From Pseudovibrio sp. JCM 19062 (GTDB taxonomy: Bacteria > Pseudomonadota > Alphaproteobacteria > Rhizobiales > Stappiaceae), in assembly GCA_001310715.1 (NCBI GenBank), contig BAXV01000029.1, forward strand, positions 1 to 45,926: a stretch of 45,926 nucleotides of DNA, written 5' to 3'. The notes beneath the pieces are model-generated. The model ran no database searches and was not told where the DNA came from. It was given only the letters and a program-made list of their open reading frames with translations. Position 1 is the stretch's first letter, and every line of letters begins with the position of its first letter. Below, one piece after another: positions 19,708 to 30,263 of this stretch. Made by a program: the position numbers and the translations under genes.

Positions 19708-20373
19708 GCCGCGTGGCGGTCGCATATCCTCGATGATTTGCAACAGCAATTTGCCCGAGGTTTCCTGCGGTAGGGCGTTGAAATCCCCGAGATGTTTCAG
19801 TGCGTTTTCGAGAAGTTTGCCATAGTGCTCTTTTGTGACTTCTGTCGCGCCGAACTGTTCCAGATGTTCTGTTTGGAACTGGGCATCCAGCAGCTTGTAG
19901 TGCCCGTAGAGCAATCGGCCATAAAGATGCACGAGCGCCACCTTGGAGGCATCGCGCTGCGTTGAGAACATGCTTTCGCCAAAGAAGGCCCCGCCCAAAG
20001 AGACGCCGTAAAGCCCGCCTACCAGTTCCTCATTGGCGTTATAGACTTCAATTGTATGGCAAAACCCCATTGCGAATAGCTCGGTGTAGAGCTTTTTGAG
20101 TTCGGCGTTGATCCAGGTTTCCTTGCGCTCAGCTGTAATGTTTGCGCAATGGGAGAGGACGCCTTTGAAATCGCAGGAGGCCCGCACGATAAACTTGTCG
20201 GAGCGTACGGTTCTTGCGAGGCGTTTGGGGATATGAAATGAATCGAGCGGCAAGATGCCTCGCCGCTCGGGATCTATCCAGAAAAGCTCAGTAGAGCCAG
20301 CAGTCTCGGCCATTGGAAAGACACCACAAGCGTATGCTTTGAGCAGAATTTCCGGGGTAATCTGAAACTGCAT
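19687..20373 (-). CDS. aat: Leucyl/phenylalanyl-tRNA--protein transferase
   Basis: Aat adds Leu or Phe to N-terminal Arg/Lys of proteins, creating N-degrons for ClpAP. I start at ATG 20373 (MQFQITPEILLKAYACGVFP), the conserved beginning; the open frame extends upstream but those residues are antisense to accC. Family motifs: FPMAE, ELFWIDPERRGILPLDSFHI, GLYGVSLGGAFFGESMFS, ASKVALVHLYGRL and LLDAQFQTEHLEQFGA. It follows accC by 31 bp on the same strand. The last residues (RGKKNGLY) depend on the T8 run 19700-19707. All four other coding A/T 8-mers I checked are frame-broken, so the true C-terminus may instead read through the repeat element to a stop at 19610-19612. Confidence 0.93.
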   Translation of the reverse strand: MQFQITPEILLKAYACGVFPMAETAGSTELFWIDPERRGILPLDSFHIPKRLARTVRSDKFIVRASCDFKGVLSHCANITAERKETWINAELKKLYTELFAMGFCHTIEVYNANEELVGGLYGVSLGGAFFGESMFSTQRDASKVALVHLYGRLLYGHYKLLDAQFQTEHLEQFGATEVTKEHYGKLLENALKHLGDFNALPQETSGKLLLQIIEDMRPPRGKKNGLY

Positions 20374-20404
20374 GGGCGACTGCTGCTGACCTCTCTGGAT
20401 CTCC

Positions 20405-21771
20405 TTAGTCTTCTTCGGCGGTCTGTGCTGCGATATGCGCTTCCAGGAACTTTTCCAGCCAATGGATATCATAGGCGCCGTTGGCGATATCCTGATTGTC
20501 CAGAAGCTCAGAGAAGAGCGGCACAGTTGTGTTGATGCCATCAACCACAAACTCGCTCAGGGCACGACGCAGACGCATCATACATTCCACGCGGGTACGG
20601 CCATGAACGATCAACTTACCGATCAGGCTGTCATAATGCGGAGGAATTTTGTAGCCCTGATAAACGCCAGAATCCACGCGCACGCCCAGACCGCCCGGTG
20701 GGTGGTAGTAGGTGATTGTGCCCGGAGATGGCGCGAAGGTCAGCGGATGTTCTGCGTTGATACGGCACTCGATAGCATGGCCGGTAAAGCGCACATCTTC
20801 CTGATTGATTGAAAGGGTGGAACCTCCAGCGATGCGGATTTGCTCAATCACGAGATCGATGCCGGTTACCATTTCAGTCACAGGGTGTTCCACCTGCAAA
20901 CGGGTGTTCATTTCGATGAAATAGAACTCGCCGTTTTCATAGAGGAATTCGATGGTGCCTGCACCGCGATACTTGAGCTTACGCATTGCGTCCGCACAGA
21001 CTTCGCCGATTTCCTGACGCTGCTCTTCGTTCAGAGCAGGGGAAGGACACTCTTCGAATACCTTCTGGTGGCGGCGCTGCAAGGAACAGTCGCGCTCACC
21101 AAGGTGAATTGCGTTGCCCTGACCGTCACCCAGTACCTGCACCTCGATGTGGCGTGGTTTGCGAGGTACTTTTCCATGTACAACGCATCATCGCCGAAGG
21201 CTGCTTTGGATTCGGAGCGCGCGGTAGAGATCGCGGTGTCCAGATCTTCTGCAGTCTTTGCGACCTTCATGCCGCGACCGCCGCCGCCTGCAGCAGCTTT
21301 TACGAGAACCGGATAGCCGATTTCGCGCGCGATTGCATGGACGTCATCTTCAGGCGTGATGCCACCATCAGAACCCGGCACAACTGGAATGCCCAATTCT
21401 TTTGCCGTGGTCTTTGCCTGAATCTTGTCGCCCATCACGCGGATGTGCTCAGAGGTAGGGCCGATGAAGGTGATTCCGTGTGCTTCGAGAATTTCCGCAA
21501 AGCGGGCGTTCTCGGAGAGGAAACCATAGCCAGGGTGCACAGCGTCGGCGCCAGTGATTTCACAGGCAGCCAGAATTTGCGGAATATTGAGATAGCTGTC
21601 GCGCGCGACTGGCGGTCCAATACATACGCTTTCATCAGCCAGGCGCACGTGCATTGCGTCTTCGTCGGCAGTAGAGTGGACCGCTACAGTGCGGATGCCA
21701 AGCTCTTTACAGGCACGAAGGATGCGGAGTGCGATCTCGCCGCGGTTTGCGATGAGGATCTTGGAGAACAT
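20405..21771 (-). CDS. accC: Acetyl-CoA carboxylase biotin carboxylase subunit (one frame break)
   Basis: AccC carboxylates the biotin of AccB with bicarbonate and ATP, the first half of malonyl-CoA synthesis. The N-terminal biotin carboxylase domain begins [20 protein letters not shown] and has [14 protein letters not shown]. The ATP-grasp glycine loop is [13 protein letters not shown]. The C-terminal half has [29 protein letters not shown] and [12 protein letters not shown]. The frame is lost near 21159; one extra a (gcaaacc to gcaaaacc) restores [17 protein letters not shown] and the usual 455-aa length. The gene is essential, so a real frameshift is unlikely. It lies 14 bp downstream of accB. 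Confidence 0.97.
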
Positions 21772-21785
21772 AGAGACTTCGCCTG

Positions 21786-22252
21786 TTATTCGATGATGAT
21801 AAGTGGTTCGCCGAACTCTACTGGCTGACCGTCTTCAACCAGGATCGCGGTAATGGTACCTGATTTTGGTGAAGGGATCTGGTTCATGGTTTTCATTGCT
21901 TCCACGATCAGAATTGTGTCGCCCTTCTTGATGGACTTGCCGACTTCAATGAAAGCGAGGCACCTGGCTCTGGAGCAAGGTATGCAGTGCCAACCATTGG
22001 AGAGGTCACGGCACCCGGATGATCTGCGGGATTTGCAGAAACTGCGATTTCTACAGGCGCAGGTGCTGGAGCTGCGGCTGGTGCAGCAACCGGGGCAGGA
22101 GCCACTGGGGCTGCCGCATTAATTGTCAGCTGACGAGCGACACGAACACGGAGATCTTTGTGTTCTACCTCGATTTCGGTCAGGTTGGTTTCGTCCAGCA
22201 TAGTTGCGAGCTGGCGGATCAGTTCCTGATCAAACTTAGTTTCTTTCGTCAT
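21786..22252 (-). CDS. accB: Biotin carboxyl carrier protein of acetyl-CoA carboxylase (one frame break)
   Basis: AccB carries the biotin shuttled between biotin carboxylase and carboxyltransferase. The N-terminus ([20 protein letters not shown]) is conserved. An Ala/Pro-rich linker (residues about 45-75) follows, then the biotinyl domain ([20 protein letters not shown]). The biotin lysine lies in [12 protein letters not shown], the EAMKT form often seen in alphaproteobacteria. Restoring one base near 21968 (tcgctttc to tcggctttc) gives [17 protein letters not shown] and joins the biotin motif to the stop at 21786-21788, for 155 aa. ATG 22252 is preferred because GGA lies 11 nt upstream; ATG 22261 is an alternative. 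Confidence 0.95.
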
Positions 22253-22784
22253 CGTTTTCATCGTCCAGTTCGAAATGCTCTGGTAAATGCCAGAAGCCTT
22301 CGGTTTGGCCCCCAAAGCGATTGTGCAGCAAGGATGGCCTTTTAATAATCTGCGAAAATTCGATTGCTCAGAGCAGAATCAGAATTTTCTGACTGAATGA
22401 ACTACACAAGCAGTTGGTCATTAGCTGCTTAGATAGCCATTAATTCTCTAGTTGCGAGATGCCGTCTTCAAAAAAAGAATGCATCAGGTGCCTAGGCTGC
22501 GCATAAGGCAATATCATGTTGATCAGCGCAGAAAGGCACATTTTCTTTAGTTAACCCAGAAGTACTGAGCGGAAGACGGAGATACGCAACCAATCTTTTC
22601 TCATGAACTCTGTGTATTGAGCTAGGTTTACTTGACGTATTGGTAAAGTGTAGCCTGTCAAATAAACATAACAGGCCCTCTTATATGGTCAGAGCGGACC
22701 AAGGAAAAGACCTTTGTCCGCTCTGAGCTGAGTTCTTAAGGATAAAGCGGCGAAAATGCGTTGAAATGCGTGATTGAGAACAAT
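22253..22784. other. Intergenic accB leader/dsbA tail with two hairpins
   Basis: About 530 bp without a credible gene; the aroQ gene often found between dsbA-type genes and accB in related genomes is not here. It holds a strong hairpin (22690-22725: 15-bp arms CAGAGCGGACCAAGG / CCTTTGTCCGCTCTG with one mismatch) and a weaker one (22653-22676: GCCTGT / ACAGGC). Both lie downstream of the DsbA-type gene on its strand and could end its transcript, although no T-tract follows. Next to the DsbA-type stop, ATGCGTTGAA is followed 10 bp later by ATGCGTGATT. Confidence 0.55.
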
Positions 22785-23528
22785 CTACTCGCGTTCAGCG
22801 GCAATTTTCTCTTTCAGAGCATCGTAACCCACGGCACCAACAATCACTTCATCGCCAACGATGTAGGATGGGGTTCCGGTAATGCCGAGTTGTTCTGCAA
22901 TGGTGAAGACCTCCTGGAAGGTTTCAGCTGCACGAGGAGACTCCAGGGACGCTTCGAGATCTGCTTTTGAGATACCCAGATCGGTTGCGATCTTCATGCT
23001 GCTTTCCATGTTTGCACGACCAGGCTGGCTGAGAAGGGCAAGGTGGAAGTCTTCGTATTTCTCTGGCGCAATTTCGGCGACAGCAACTGCAACGCGCGCT
23101 GCGTCCTGAGAAGGTTTGCCGAGAACAGGGAACTCTTTGAGAACAATGCGGAGATTGTCGTCTTCGTCAACAAGTCGAACCATGTCATCAAGGGCGCGCT
23201 TACAATAGCCGCAGTTATAGTCGAACAGTTCTACCAGCGTGACATCACCGTCCGGGTTGCCAAGGACAACCTGATATTCACTGTTGTAGATCTCATCTTC
23301 AAGTTCAGCGATGGCGTCCTGGCGAGCGTTTTCCTCTTCGGCGACGCGTCGCATGTCAAGTTCCTGCAATGCCTCGAATACGACTTCAGGATTCTGGACA
23401 AGGTATTCCCTGATAATTGTTTCCACTTCAGCGCGGTCCACTGGTTCTGCCTGCGCAGAAAAAGTTGCTGGCAGCAGAGCGAGCGTTGCTGCACTTGTGA
23501 TGGCAGCCCGGCGAATGAGTTTTTGCAT
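22785..23528 (-). CDS. DsbA-family thiol:disulfide oxidoreductase (Com1/27 kDa-type)
   Basis: The 247-aa frame is intact. Residues 1-27 are a signal peptide (MQKLIRRAAITSAATLALLP, cleavage near SAQA). A helical N-terminal extension (residues 30-85, VETIIREYLVQNPEVVFEAL) is typical of the Com1-like DsbA group. The thioredoxin fold follows, with catalytic C106-G-Y-C109 (LFDYNCGYCKRA) and the cis-proline loop GITGTPSYIVGD. It should oxidise or isomerise disulfides in the periplasm. It begins 59 bp downstream of the M48/TPR protease gene on the same strand, so the two are probably cotranscribed as envelope quality-control genes. Confidence 0.93.
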   Translation of the reverse strand: MQKLIRRAAITSAATLALLPATFSAQAEPVDRAEVETIIREYLVQNPEVVFEALQELDMRRVAEEENARQDAIAELEDEIYNSEYQVVLGNPDGDVTLVELFDYNCGYCKRALDDMVRLVDEDDNLRIVLKEFPVLGKPSQDAARVAVAVAEIAPEKYEDFHLALLSQPGRANMESSMKIATDLGISKADLEASLESPRAAETFQEVFTIAEQLGITGTPSYIVGDEVIVGAVGYDALKEKIAAERE

Positions 23529-23587
23529 GACGTCTCCTGTAACCCTGTTCAGGTATTTGCTTTTATCTGCTTGTTCTGTTTGATGTG

Positions 23588-25031
23588 TTAACGGCGTCCG
23601 AGCTGGTTAACCTTTGCTGACATGATATCGTCAGCTTGTTGCCAGGCAGGTGAGCCCACTTTCAATTTCGTTTGGGCGCGCTTGGCGTAGCGCTGAGCAC
23701 TGCGGATATCGCCGCGTGCCATGTGACTTTGTGCGGTTGCCAGATCTGCGCCAGCTGTGTCGCCAAGACGGGCGTTCGCAATTGCGAGCTGGGCGTATCC
23801 ATTCATGGAATACTGATCTTTCCGCAGCGCTCTGGTGAGCAGGTTCTTTGCCTCTGTCAGATAGCGCGTGTCGTTGGACGCAACCATAGCAAAGCCCAGC
23901 CAAATCTCAAGTTGAGGGTTGCCGGGATAAAGAGCCAATGCCTTGCGGAACGGGGCGATAGCCGCTTGCGGTTTACCGCCTTCGAGCAATGCTTGCCCCT
24001 TAACTTCATAGAAATATGGATATTCTGGGGCCTGTGAGATCAGAGCGTCAATTTTTTTTAACCGCTTTGGATGCTTTTTCCGACCTCATGCTGGCGATTG
24101 CGCGGGCATATTGTGCGGGCAGGCTTTTGTCTTTTTCCGGGTACGCCCGATAAACTGTGCTTCTGTGACTGGTGAAGGCCAGCAGCTTGGCTTTGACCAT
24201 GTCATGTTTGAGCTGAAGGCGTTCGGAATCCTTGGTTGCAAAGTGCTTGCCGTTCTTCGCTTTGTTTTGGAGCGCATTAAAACGGTCACGTGGCATTGGA
24301 TGGCTGAGCGCGTAGGGATCTACGTACTGGGCTGAAAATAGCGCCTGATCTGCCATGCGCTCAAATGTTGTGAGCATGCCTTGGGCAGATACACCAATGC
24401 GATCAAGGTAGCGTAGCGCGGCTTGGTCAGCTGCCGATTCTTCTGAACGACGGTAAGACAGGAAATTTCGTTGTGCGAGGGCCCCGCCACCAGTTACAGC
24501 TGCCGCACCGCCTTGGGCGATGGAGCTGTTGCCGGTTGTTGCACCTGCGGCGATGGCGCCTGCACCTAAAATCATGCCAATGACTGACATAATCTGGGCA
24601 CTAGAGGCTGCCTGACGCATACGGACCAGGTGGTTGCCTGCGATGTGACCAGTTTCGTGCGCGATTACGCCGATCACTTCGCCCGGCGTTTTGGCTTCCA
24701 TGATCACGCCAAGGTTGATGAACATCCTGCGGCTGTCGGGCACGAACGCATTAAAGCTCTTGTCATTGACCAGAATGATCTCAACCTGATTGGTTGGAAG
24801 CCCCGCCGCGCGGAAAACCGGCTTAGCGTATTCGCGCAGTAGATCTTCAGTCTCCGCATCGCGAACGAGGGGGAGCCCCTTCTTTTGTTGAGCTTGAGCT
24901 GTGGTAATTGCCACATTAGGTACAACCATAGAAAATGCGGTTGCAGTAATAAGAAAGTTGCGCGCAAACTTTGTTGCTTGTGATTTGATTGGTTCAATCA
25001 CACGTTTCAATGCACAGTTTTTAAATTGCAC
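23588..25031 (-). CDS. BepA-like M48 metalloprotease with C-terminal TPR repeats (one frame break)
   Basis: Proteins of this architecture degrade or help assemble stalled outer-membrane proteins in the periplasm. I choose the GTG at 25031, which has AGGGGA 6 nt upstream; the signal peptide core is FLITATAFSMVVPNVAITTA, cleavage near AQA. The zinc motif is HETGH in GEVIGVIAHETGHIAGNHL, with the third ligand region EESAADQAALRYLDRIG. The T8 run 24052-24059 ends the protease frame at KKN. Seven (or ten) bases join it to IDALISQAPEYPYFYEVKGQ and the TPR block (AAIAPFRKALALYPGNPQLE, NGYAQLAIANARLGD). The repaired protein has about 480 aa, matching the M48-TPR family, so the TPR segment is not a separate gene. 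Confidence 0.92.
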
Positions 25032-25203
25032 GTCAAGTCCCCTTAGTTGGCTTGGCAGGCGCAGAGCGTTTCGTACATAAAGTACTACATAGACTTTCAA
25101 ATAAGCCTTAACCACCCAAGATAGGCAGTTATTAGGCAAAATTGCCAAGTAGCCGCGAAATTAAAGCACAGGGCCAGAGAAGAAGAAATAAGAGGGACTA
25201 CAT

Positions 25204-26357
25204 TTGTCAGTATTAATGGGATCAAAACGTAGTGAAGTGCTGCCTTTTCAAGCTATGGAAGTGCTGAATGCTGCTAATCGCCTTGAGCAAGACGGCGCTC
25301 ACGTGCTGCATATGGAGGTGGGGCAGCTGGAGCGCCGATTCCAGATTCGGTTTTGAAGGTTGCGCATGACTATCTGTCTTCTGGCCGGTTGGGCTATACG
25401 GAAGCGCAGGGCATTCCTTTGCTGAAGAAGAGCATTGCTCGCTATTACAAGCAAACCTTCGGATTAATGGTCCCTGAATCTCGCATTTTTGCAACGACCG
25501 GATCTTCGGCAGGCTTCAACCTTGCGTTTCTTGCCGGATTTGACAGGGGGGACCGGATTGCGATTACCTCTCCGGGCTATCCGGCTTACCGGAACATTAT
25601 TGAAGTTCTGGGTCTGGAGTGCGTGGAGATTGAGGTTGGGCCGGAGACGCGCTGGTCGCTTACACCTGAGATTCTGGAGGAGGTGCATCAGGAAAGCCTT
25701 TGAAGGGTGTTCTTGTTGCCAGTCCTGCCAATCCAACCGGGACCATGATGTCTCCTGAGGCGCTGAAGGCGTTAGCTGAAGCCTGTGAGGCGATGGATCT
25801 GTGGTTTATCTCGGATGAGATCTATCATGGACTTGCCTATGATATGGAGGAAGAGACGGCGCTTCGCTTTACGGATAAGGCGATTATCGTCAATAGTTTT
25901 TCCAAGTATTACTGCATGACCGGCTGGCGTATTGGCTGGATGGTGTTGCCGGAAGTCCTTGTGCGTCCGATTGAGCGGATTGCGCAGAGTTTATACATTT
26001 CACCACCGGAGCTGGCGCAGGTGACAGCAGCGGCGGCTTTTGATGCAGTAACGGATTACGAAAAGGTCAAGGCCGGCTATGCAGCAAGCAGGCAGGTGCT
26101 GCTCGACCATCTGCCTCAATTGGGTTTTGATGTGCTGCCGGTTGATGGGGCGTTTTATGTTTATGCGGGGGTTTCAAACCTGACCAATGACTCGATGGCG
26201 TTTTGCCAAAAAAATGTTGGCAGAGATCCATATTGCTGCGACGCCCGGTGTGGACTTTGATTTGAGCCGCGGGCACCAATATATGCGGTTTTCGTTTGCT
26301 GGAAAGGAGCCTGATATTGCGCTAGCAGTGGGGCGGCTGCAAGACTGGCTTAAATAA
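25204..26357 (+). CDS. Fold-type I PLP aminotransferase, aspartate/alanine type (three frame breaks)
   Basis: A class I/II aminotransferase, substrate unknown. I choose TTG 25204, because an AGAGGGA ribosome site lies 6 nt upstream; ATG 25216 is 18 nt away. Visible motifs: VLPFQAMEVLNAANRLEQ, RLGYTEAQGIPLLKKSIARY, ATTGSSAGFNLAFLA, SPGYPAYRNI, SPANPTGTMMSPEAL, WFISDEIYHGLAY, and the PLP lysine in NSFSKYYCMTGWRIGW. Breaks: near 25329 (cagctggag needs cagcctgga, giving HMEVGQPGAP); near 25698 (one t missing, giving ESLLKGVLVASP); the A7 run 26208-26214 (six needed, giving FCQKMLAEIHIAATPGVDFD). The corrected frame ends at TAA 26355-26357, 385 codons in all. It is divergent from the M48 gene, with a strong terminator beyond. 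Confidence 0.9.
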
Positions 26358-26365
26358 CAGGCAAT

Positions 26366-26398
26366 AAAAAAGCCCGCTCAGTTGAGCGGGCTTTTTTT
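26366..26398. terminator. Bidirectional terminator between aminotransferase and rne
   Basis: AAAAA-AGCCCGCTCA / TGAGCGGGCT-TTTTTT: a perfect 10-bp stem with A and T runs on either side, placed between convergent genes. Confidence 0.93.
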
Positions 26399-26414
26399 GT
26401 AACTTCAGGTCTTC

Positions 26415-29400
26415 TTAGAAGAAGGACCGACGCTGCCACCAGCCAGTCCGGCGCGGTGATTCCTCGTCGCTATCAACTGCGACAGTCTCACCTTCAACGA
26501 CCTTGTGAGAGGTCACGACTGGTTTGGTAGGCGCTTTCGACTTGGCAGGTGCGTCTGCCTCAGCTTCTACAGTTTGAGGAGCCTCGGTGGCTTGTTCCGC
26601 CTTAGGGGCCTCGGTTGCAGGGGCTGCTTCTTCCTTGGCTTCAGGCTTTACGTCTTCAACCTTGATGTCTTCAGCTGGAGCGTCGTCCTTGCGTGTCTCC
26701 GCAACGGCTTTAGTTGGCTCGTTGGTTGGCTCCGCAGCAGCTTTCGCAGGCTCTTCAGACTTAACTTCCGCTTCTGCCGGTGTTTCCTTTACAGCCACAT
26801 CAGCGGCTTCTTCAGGCTTTGCGGCAGGTGCTTCGGTTGCTTCAGATATCGCAGCTGGTGTTTCTGCGGCCTCAGGCGATGCTTCCGTCTCAGCGGCTTC
26901 AGCAGGTGCAGCTTTAGTTCTGCGGCGGCGGCGTGGTTTGCGCGCTTCTTTCTTTGGCTCTTCGCTTGGAGCTTCTTCCTTTGCAGCCTCTTCAGTGGCT
27001 GGGGCCTCTGCTGGCTCGGAAGTCTCTGTAGCTTTAGACGCATCTTCAGAAGTTGCAGCTTCCTCAGGAGCTTCGGACTTTGCCTCTGCTATTATCTCTT
27101 CAACGCTGTCCGGGGTGCCTTCAGCGGAGCGCTCGGCTTCTTCGGAGGCCTCATTGCTTTCAGCGTTTTCGTCAGATCCGTTTCTACGGCGAGAACGGCG
27201 TCCACCACGGCGACCACGACGACGCTTGCGGCGACGATCTTCTTCGTCCTCGGTTGTTTCAACGGTGTCTTCTGACTTTTCTTCAGAAGATGCTTCTTCA
27301 TCGGAAGATTGCTGAGCAGAGGCTTCGGCGGTTTCCTGCTTTTGCTCGGTTTCCGCTTTATCTGAGCCTGTGCGACGGCGGCGACGGCGACGGCGACGGC
27401 GACCATCGTTGTTTTCTTCTTCGGCAACTTCCTGCGTTTGCTCTTCAGGAAGCTCTTCAACGATTGCTTCGGCTTCTGCTTCGTCGTCCTCGTCTTCGAC
27501 CGGAGCAATGGTGTCCGGTTGAACGGTCGCAGGCAATGGTTGAGTGCGTTCGCTTGGGGTTGCCAGTTCGCCGCGTTCCATCGTGAAGTGTTGCTCGGTT
27601 ACACTGTCATCTCCGAAGATGGAGATTTCCAGACCGAAGCGACGTTCCAGATCCATCAGGTGATGACGTTTCTGGTTCAGGATGTACATTGCCACTTCAT
27701 TTGGCGTGCGCAGGTTCAGGTTATGGGAGGAGCCGCGCAGCAGCTGATCTTCCAAGGAGCGGAGGATATGCAGTGCAACGGATTCCACTGAACGGACAAT
27801 GCCGGAGCCGTGGCAATGCGGGCAAACAACAGATGAGCTTTCAAGCACGCCGGTGCGGATGCGCTGACGTGACATTTCCAGCAGGCCAAAGTGCGAGATG
27901 CGGCCAATCTGGATGCGGGCACGGTCAGACTTGAGGCATTCCTTCAAGCGACGCTCAACAGCGCGGTTGTTGCGGTTTTCTTCCATATCGATGAAGTCGA
28001 TAACCACAAGACCGGCGAGGTCGCGCAAACGAAGCTGTCGGGCGATTTCTTCAGCTGCTTCCAGATTGGTTGTCTGGGCGGTGTCCTCGATGTTCTGTTC
28101 GCGGGTCGCTTTCCCGGAGTTCACATCGATCGCAACCAGAGCTTCGGTCTGGTTGATGACGATGTAACCGCCAGACTTCAGCGTCACCTGCGGGGAGAAC
28201 ATTGCATCAAGCTGTGCTTCCACGCCGAACCGGGTGAAGATTGGTGTGGCATCACGATAGCTTTGAACATTTTTGGAATGGCTTGGCATCAGCATACGCA
28301 TGAAGTCTTTCGCTTCACGGTAGCCGTGTTCGCCTGCAACCATAATCTGGTCGATGTCTTTGTTGTAAAGGTCGCGGATGGAGCGCTTGATCAGACTGCC
28401 TTCCTCGTAAACGAGGGTAGGGGCGGCTGAATCAAGGGTCAGTTCGCGGACATTTTCCCAAAGACGAAGGAGGTATTCGAAGTCGCGCTTGATTTCTGCT
28501 TTGGTTCTGCTTGCACCTGCGTCCGCAGGATGACACCCATGCCGTTCGGCACATCGAGGTCACCTGCAACCTGCTTCAGGCGCTTGCGGTCGACCGGCTT
28601 GGTGATCTTGCGGGAGATCCCGCCACCGCGGTCTGTGTTAGGCATCAGAACAGAGTAACGGCCAGCCAGTGACAGGTATGTGGTCAGAGCTGCGCCTTTG
28701 TTGCCGCGCTCTTCCTTGACCACCTGCACCAACAAAAGCTGACGACGCTTGATGACTTCCTGAATTTTGTAGTTGTCGCGCAGACGGCGAGGACGCACAG
28801 CAACTTCTTCCTGCACTTCGTCCTCAGCTTCTTCCGGCTCTTCAGTGTCTTCGTCCGTTGCCTCTACAGGCTGTGCTTTTGCCTGAGCTTCCTTGGAGGT
28901 TTTCTCGTTTGCTGCTGGTTTCTTGGCCTGATCGTCCAGGTCGTCTTCAGCATCAATATCCTCGACGCTGTCGTCCTGGAAAGGGGCGTCCATGCTGGCA
29001 AGCGCTTCGGCTTCATGCTCTGCTTCAAGTGCACTGGTTTCGGCGTCGACGAGTTCGGAGAGACGTCTTCAGACGCTTCTGCTGCCCTAGCTGTTGCTGC
29101 TTTTTGGATTTCGGCTTCGCGTTGTGCTTCTTCGCGCTCTCTGCGCTCGCGTTCGCGTTGATTTGCTGCCGCTTCAGCTGCGAGCTGAGCTTCAAGAGCT
29201 TCACGATCTTCTTTCGGAAGCTGGTAGTAATCCGGATGGATTTCACTAAATGCGAGGAAACCGTGCCGGTTGCCGCCGTATTCAACGAAGGCGGCCTGAA
29301 GTGAAGGCTCGACCCGTGTGACCTTTGCTAGATAAATATTTCCGCGAAGCTGCTTTCTGTTTGCAGCTTCAAAGTCAAATTCCTCAACCCGATTCCCGCG

Positions 29401-29460
29401 TACGACCGTAACCCGGGTCTCCTCCGGGTGGGTCGCATCTATCAGCATCTTGTTTGCCAT
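26415..29460 (-). CDS. rne: Ribonuclease E (two frame breaks)
   Basis: RNase E is the central mRNA-decay and rRNA-processing endonuclease. The catalytic half has the S1 domain (GNIYLAKVTRVEPSLQAAFV, NRHGFLAFSEIHPDYY) with a long acidic Glu/Arg insertion (residues about 90-215), then the DNase I-like site (VVIDFIDMEENRNNRAVERR) and zinc link CPHCHGSG. The C-terminal half is disordered: Ala/Glu-rich acidic stretches alternate with three Arg-rich patches (nine consecutive Arg; RRRKRRRGRRGGRRSRRRNG; KPRRRRRTK). It ends RRTGWWQRRSFF. Breaks: near 29053 (one c, joining ASEDVSPN to LVDAETSALEAE) and near 28516 (one g, restoring LRTAGASRTKAEIKRDFEYL). Repaired length is 1015 aa. An 800-bp leader precedes it. 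Confidence 0.96.
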
Positions 29461-30263
29461 GAAGTGAGTTCCTTAGGACCAAACCGTGAAGACGGCGCGA
29501 GTGGCGCTGAGATTTGTACATCGTCAGGTCGGTCAACTTGTTATGTAAGTTGCTAGTAGAAAAGGCGGGACGGCGGCGCGCATGACCATGGCAAGAAGGG
29601 GCCGACTGTGACGTCGGCGCACTGCTTCTTACAGAATGCTCATTTGTATTTGCGCGTAGCTTTGACAAACCGTTCGCCCTTAATGATCTCTTTAGGCCGC
29701 CCTTAAAGGTGGCATTAATCCAACGGAAGCGCTTCTTCAGGCTTCCAACCTGCAAGCATTTCCCCTGTGCCTGAATGGCTTATCTCCCCGAAAATTCGGA
29801 GAAAAAGCTTTATCCCAAGCCACAGAAAAACTGTTCACAACCCGCCACAGCCTAAAATACTATGGCAAAAATCTGTCTTGGTTCTCGAGTAGACTGCTCT
29901 TCCAGTTGGTTTATACCGTATCCTCATCAACAAACCGGAAACGGCATAATTGGCTCTTAAACGTTCTTGAAGCATTCTGACCAGCTTGAAAACTGCGAAA
30001 ATCTCAGGATATCTGCTTCAAAGAATACGGCTCACAACTTTACAGATCAGTTCCAAATCGAAGTCCTAATATTCCTTTTACGATTCATAGAGACACTTGG
30101 CAAGCTTGGGAAAATCGTTCTGAGGGTGCACTGATCCCAAAGCTGCAGTTGTTAATCAATGCTTAATGATGGGTTTGGCAGGGTGACTTTCGCTTAACGG
30201 TCATTTAATCGTTCAACTTGATTTAAACTAAATTGCCAGCATTCGGATAGGGGAGTGAAAAAG
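29461..30263. other. Intergenic: rne leader and divergent amidase promoter
   Basis: About 800 bp with no credible gene. The left half is presumably the long 5' leader of rne (- strand; AAGGA about 8 nt before its ATG). The right end has the AGGGGAG ribosome site of the amidase gene. A stem-loop at 29593-29630 is annotated separately. I see no riboswitch or RNA family I can name. Confidence 0.5.
29593..29630 (-). promoter_or_regulatory. Stem-loop in the rne leader
   Basis: An inner perfect stem GCCGAC-tgtgac-GTCGGC (29601-29618) is enclosed by outer pairing AAGAAG / CTTCTT (29593-29598, 29625-29630). It lies about 130-170 nt upstream of the rne start codon. RNase E of enterobacteria autoregulates through leader hairpins; a similar role here is inference. 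Confidence 0.4.

Noticed and set aside
20986..21828. A 280-codon open frame antisense to accC/accB
   Set aside because: The opposite strand is unambiguous accC; the antisense translation is compositionally odd and has no ribosome site.
23588..23989. A separate small TPR protein gene
   Set aside because: It continues the M48 protease frame across the T8 run and matches the standard M48-TPR architecture.
26505..27586. Long open frames antisense to the RNase E tail, rich in Cys/Phe/Arg or Ala/Ser
   Set aside because: They mirror the Glu/Ala/Arg-rich repeats of rne; no start signals or recognisable families.
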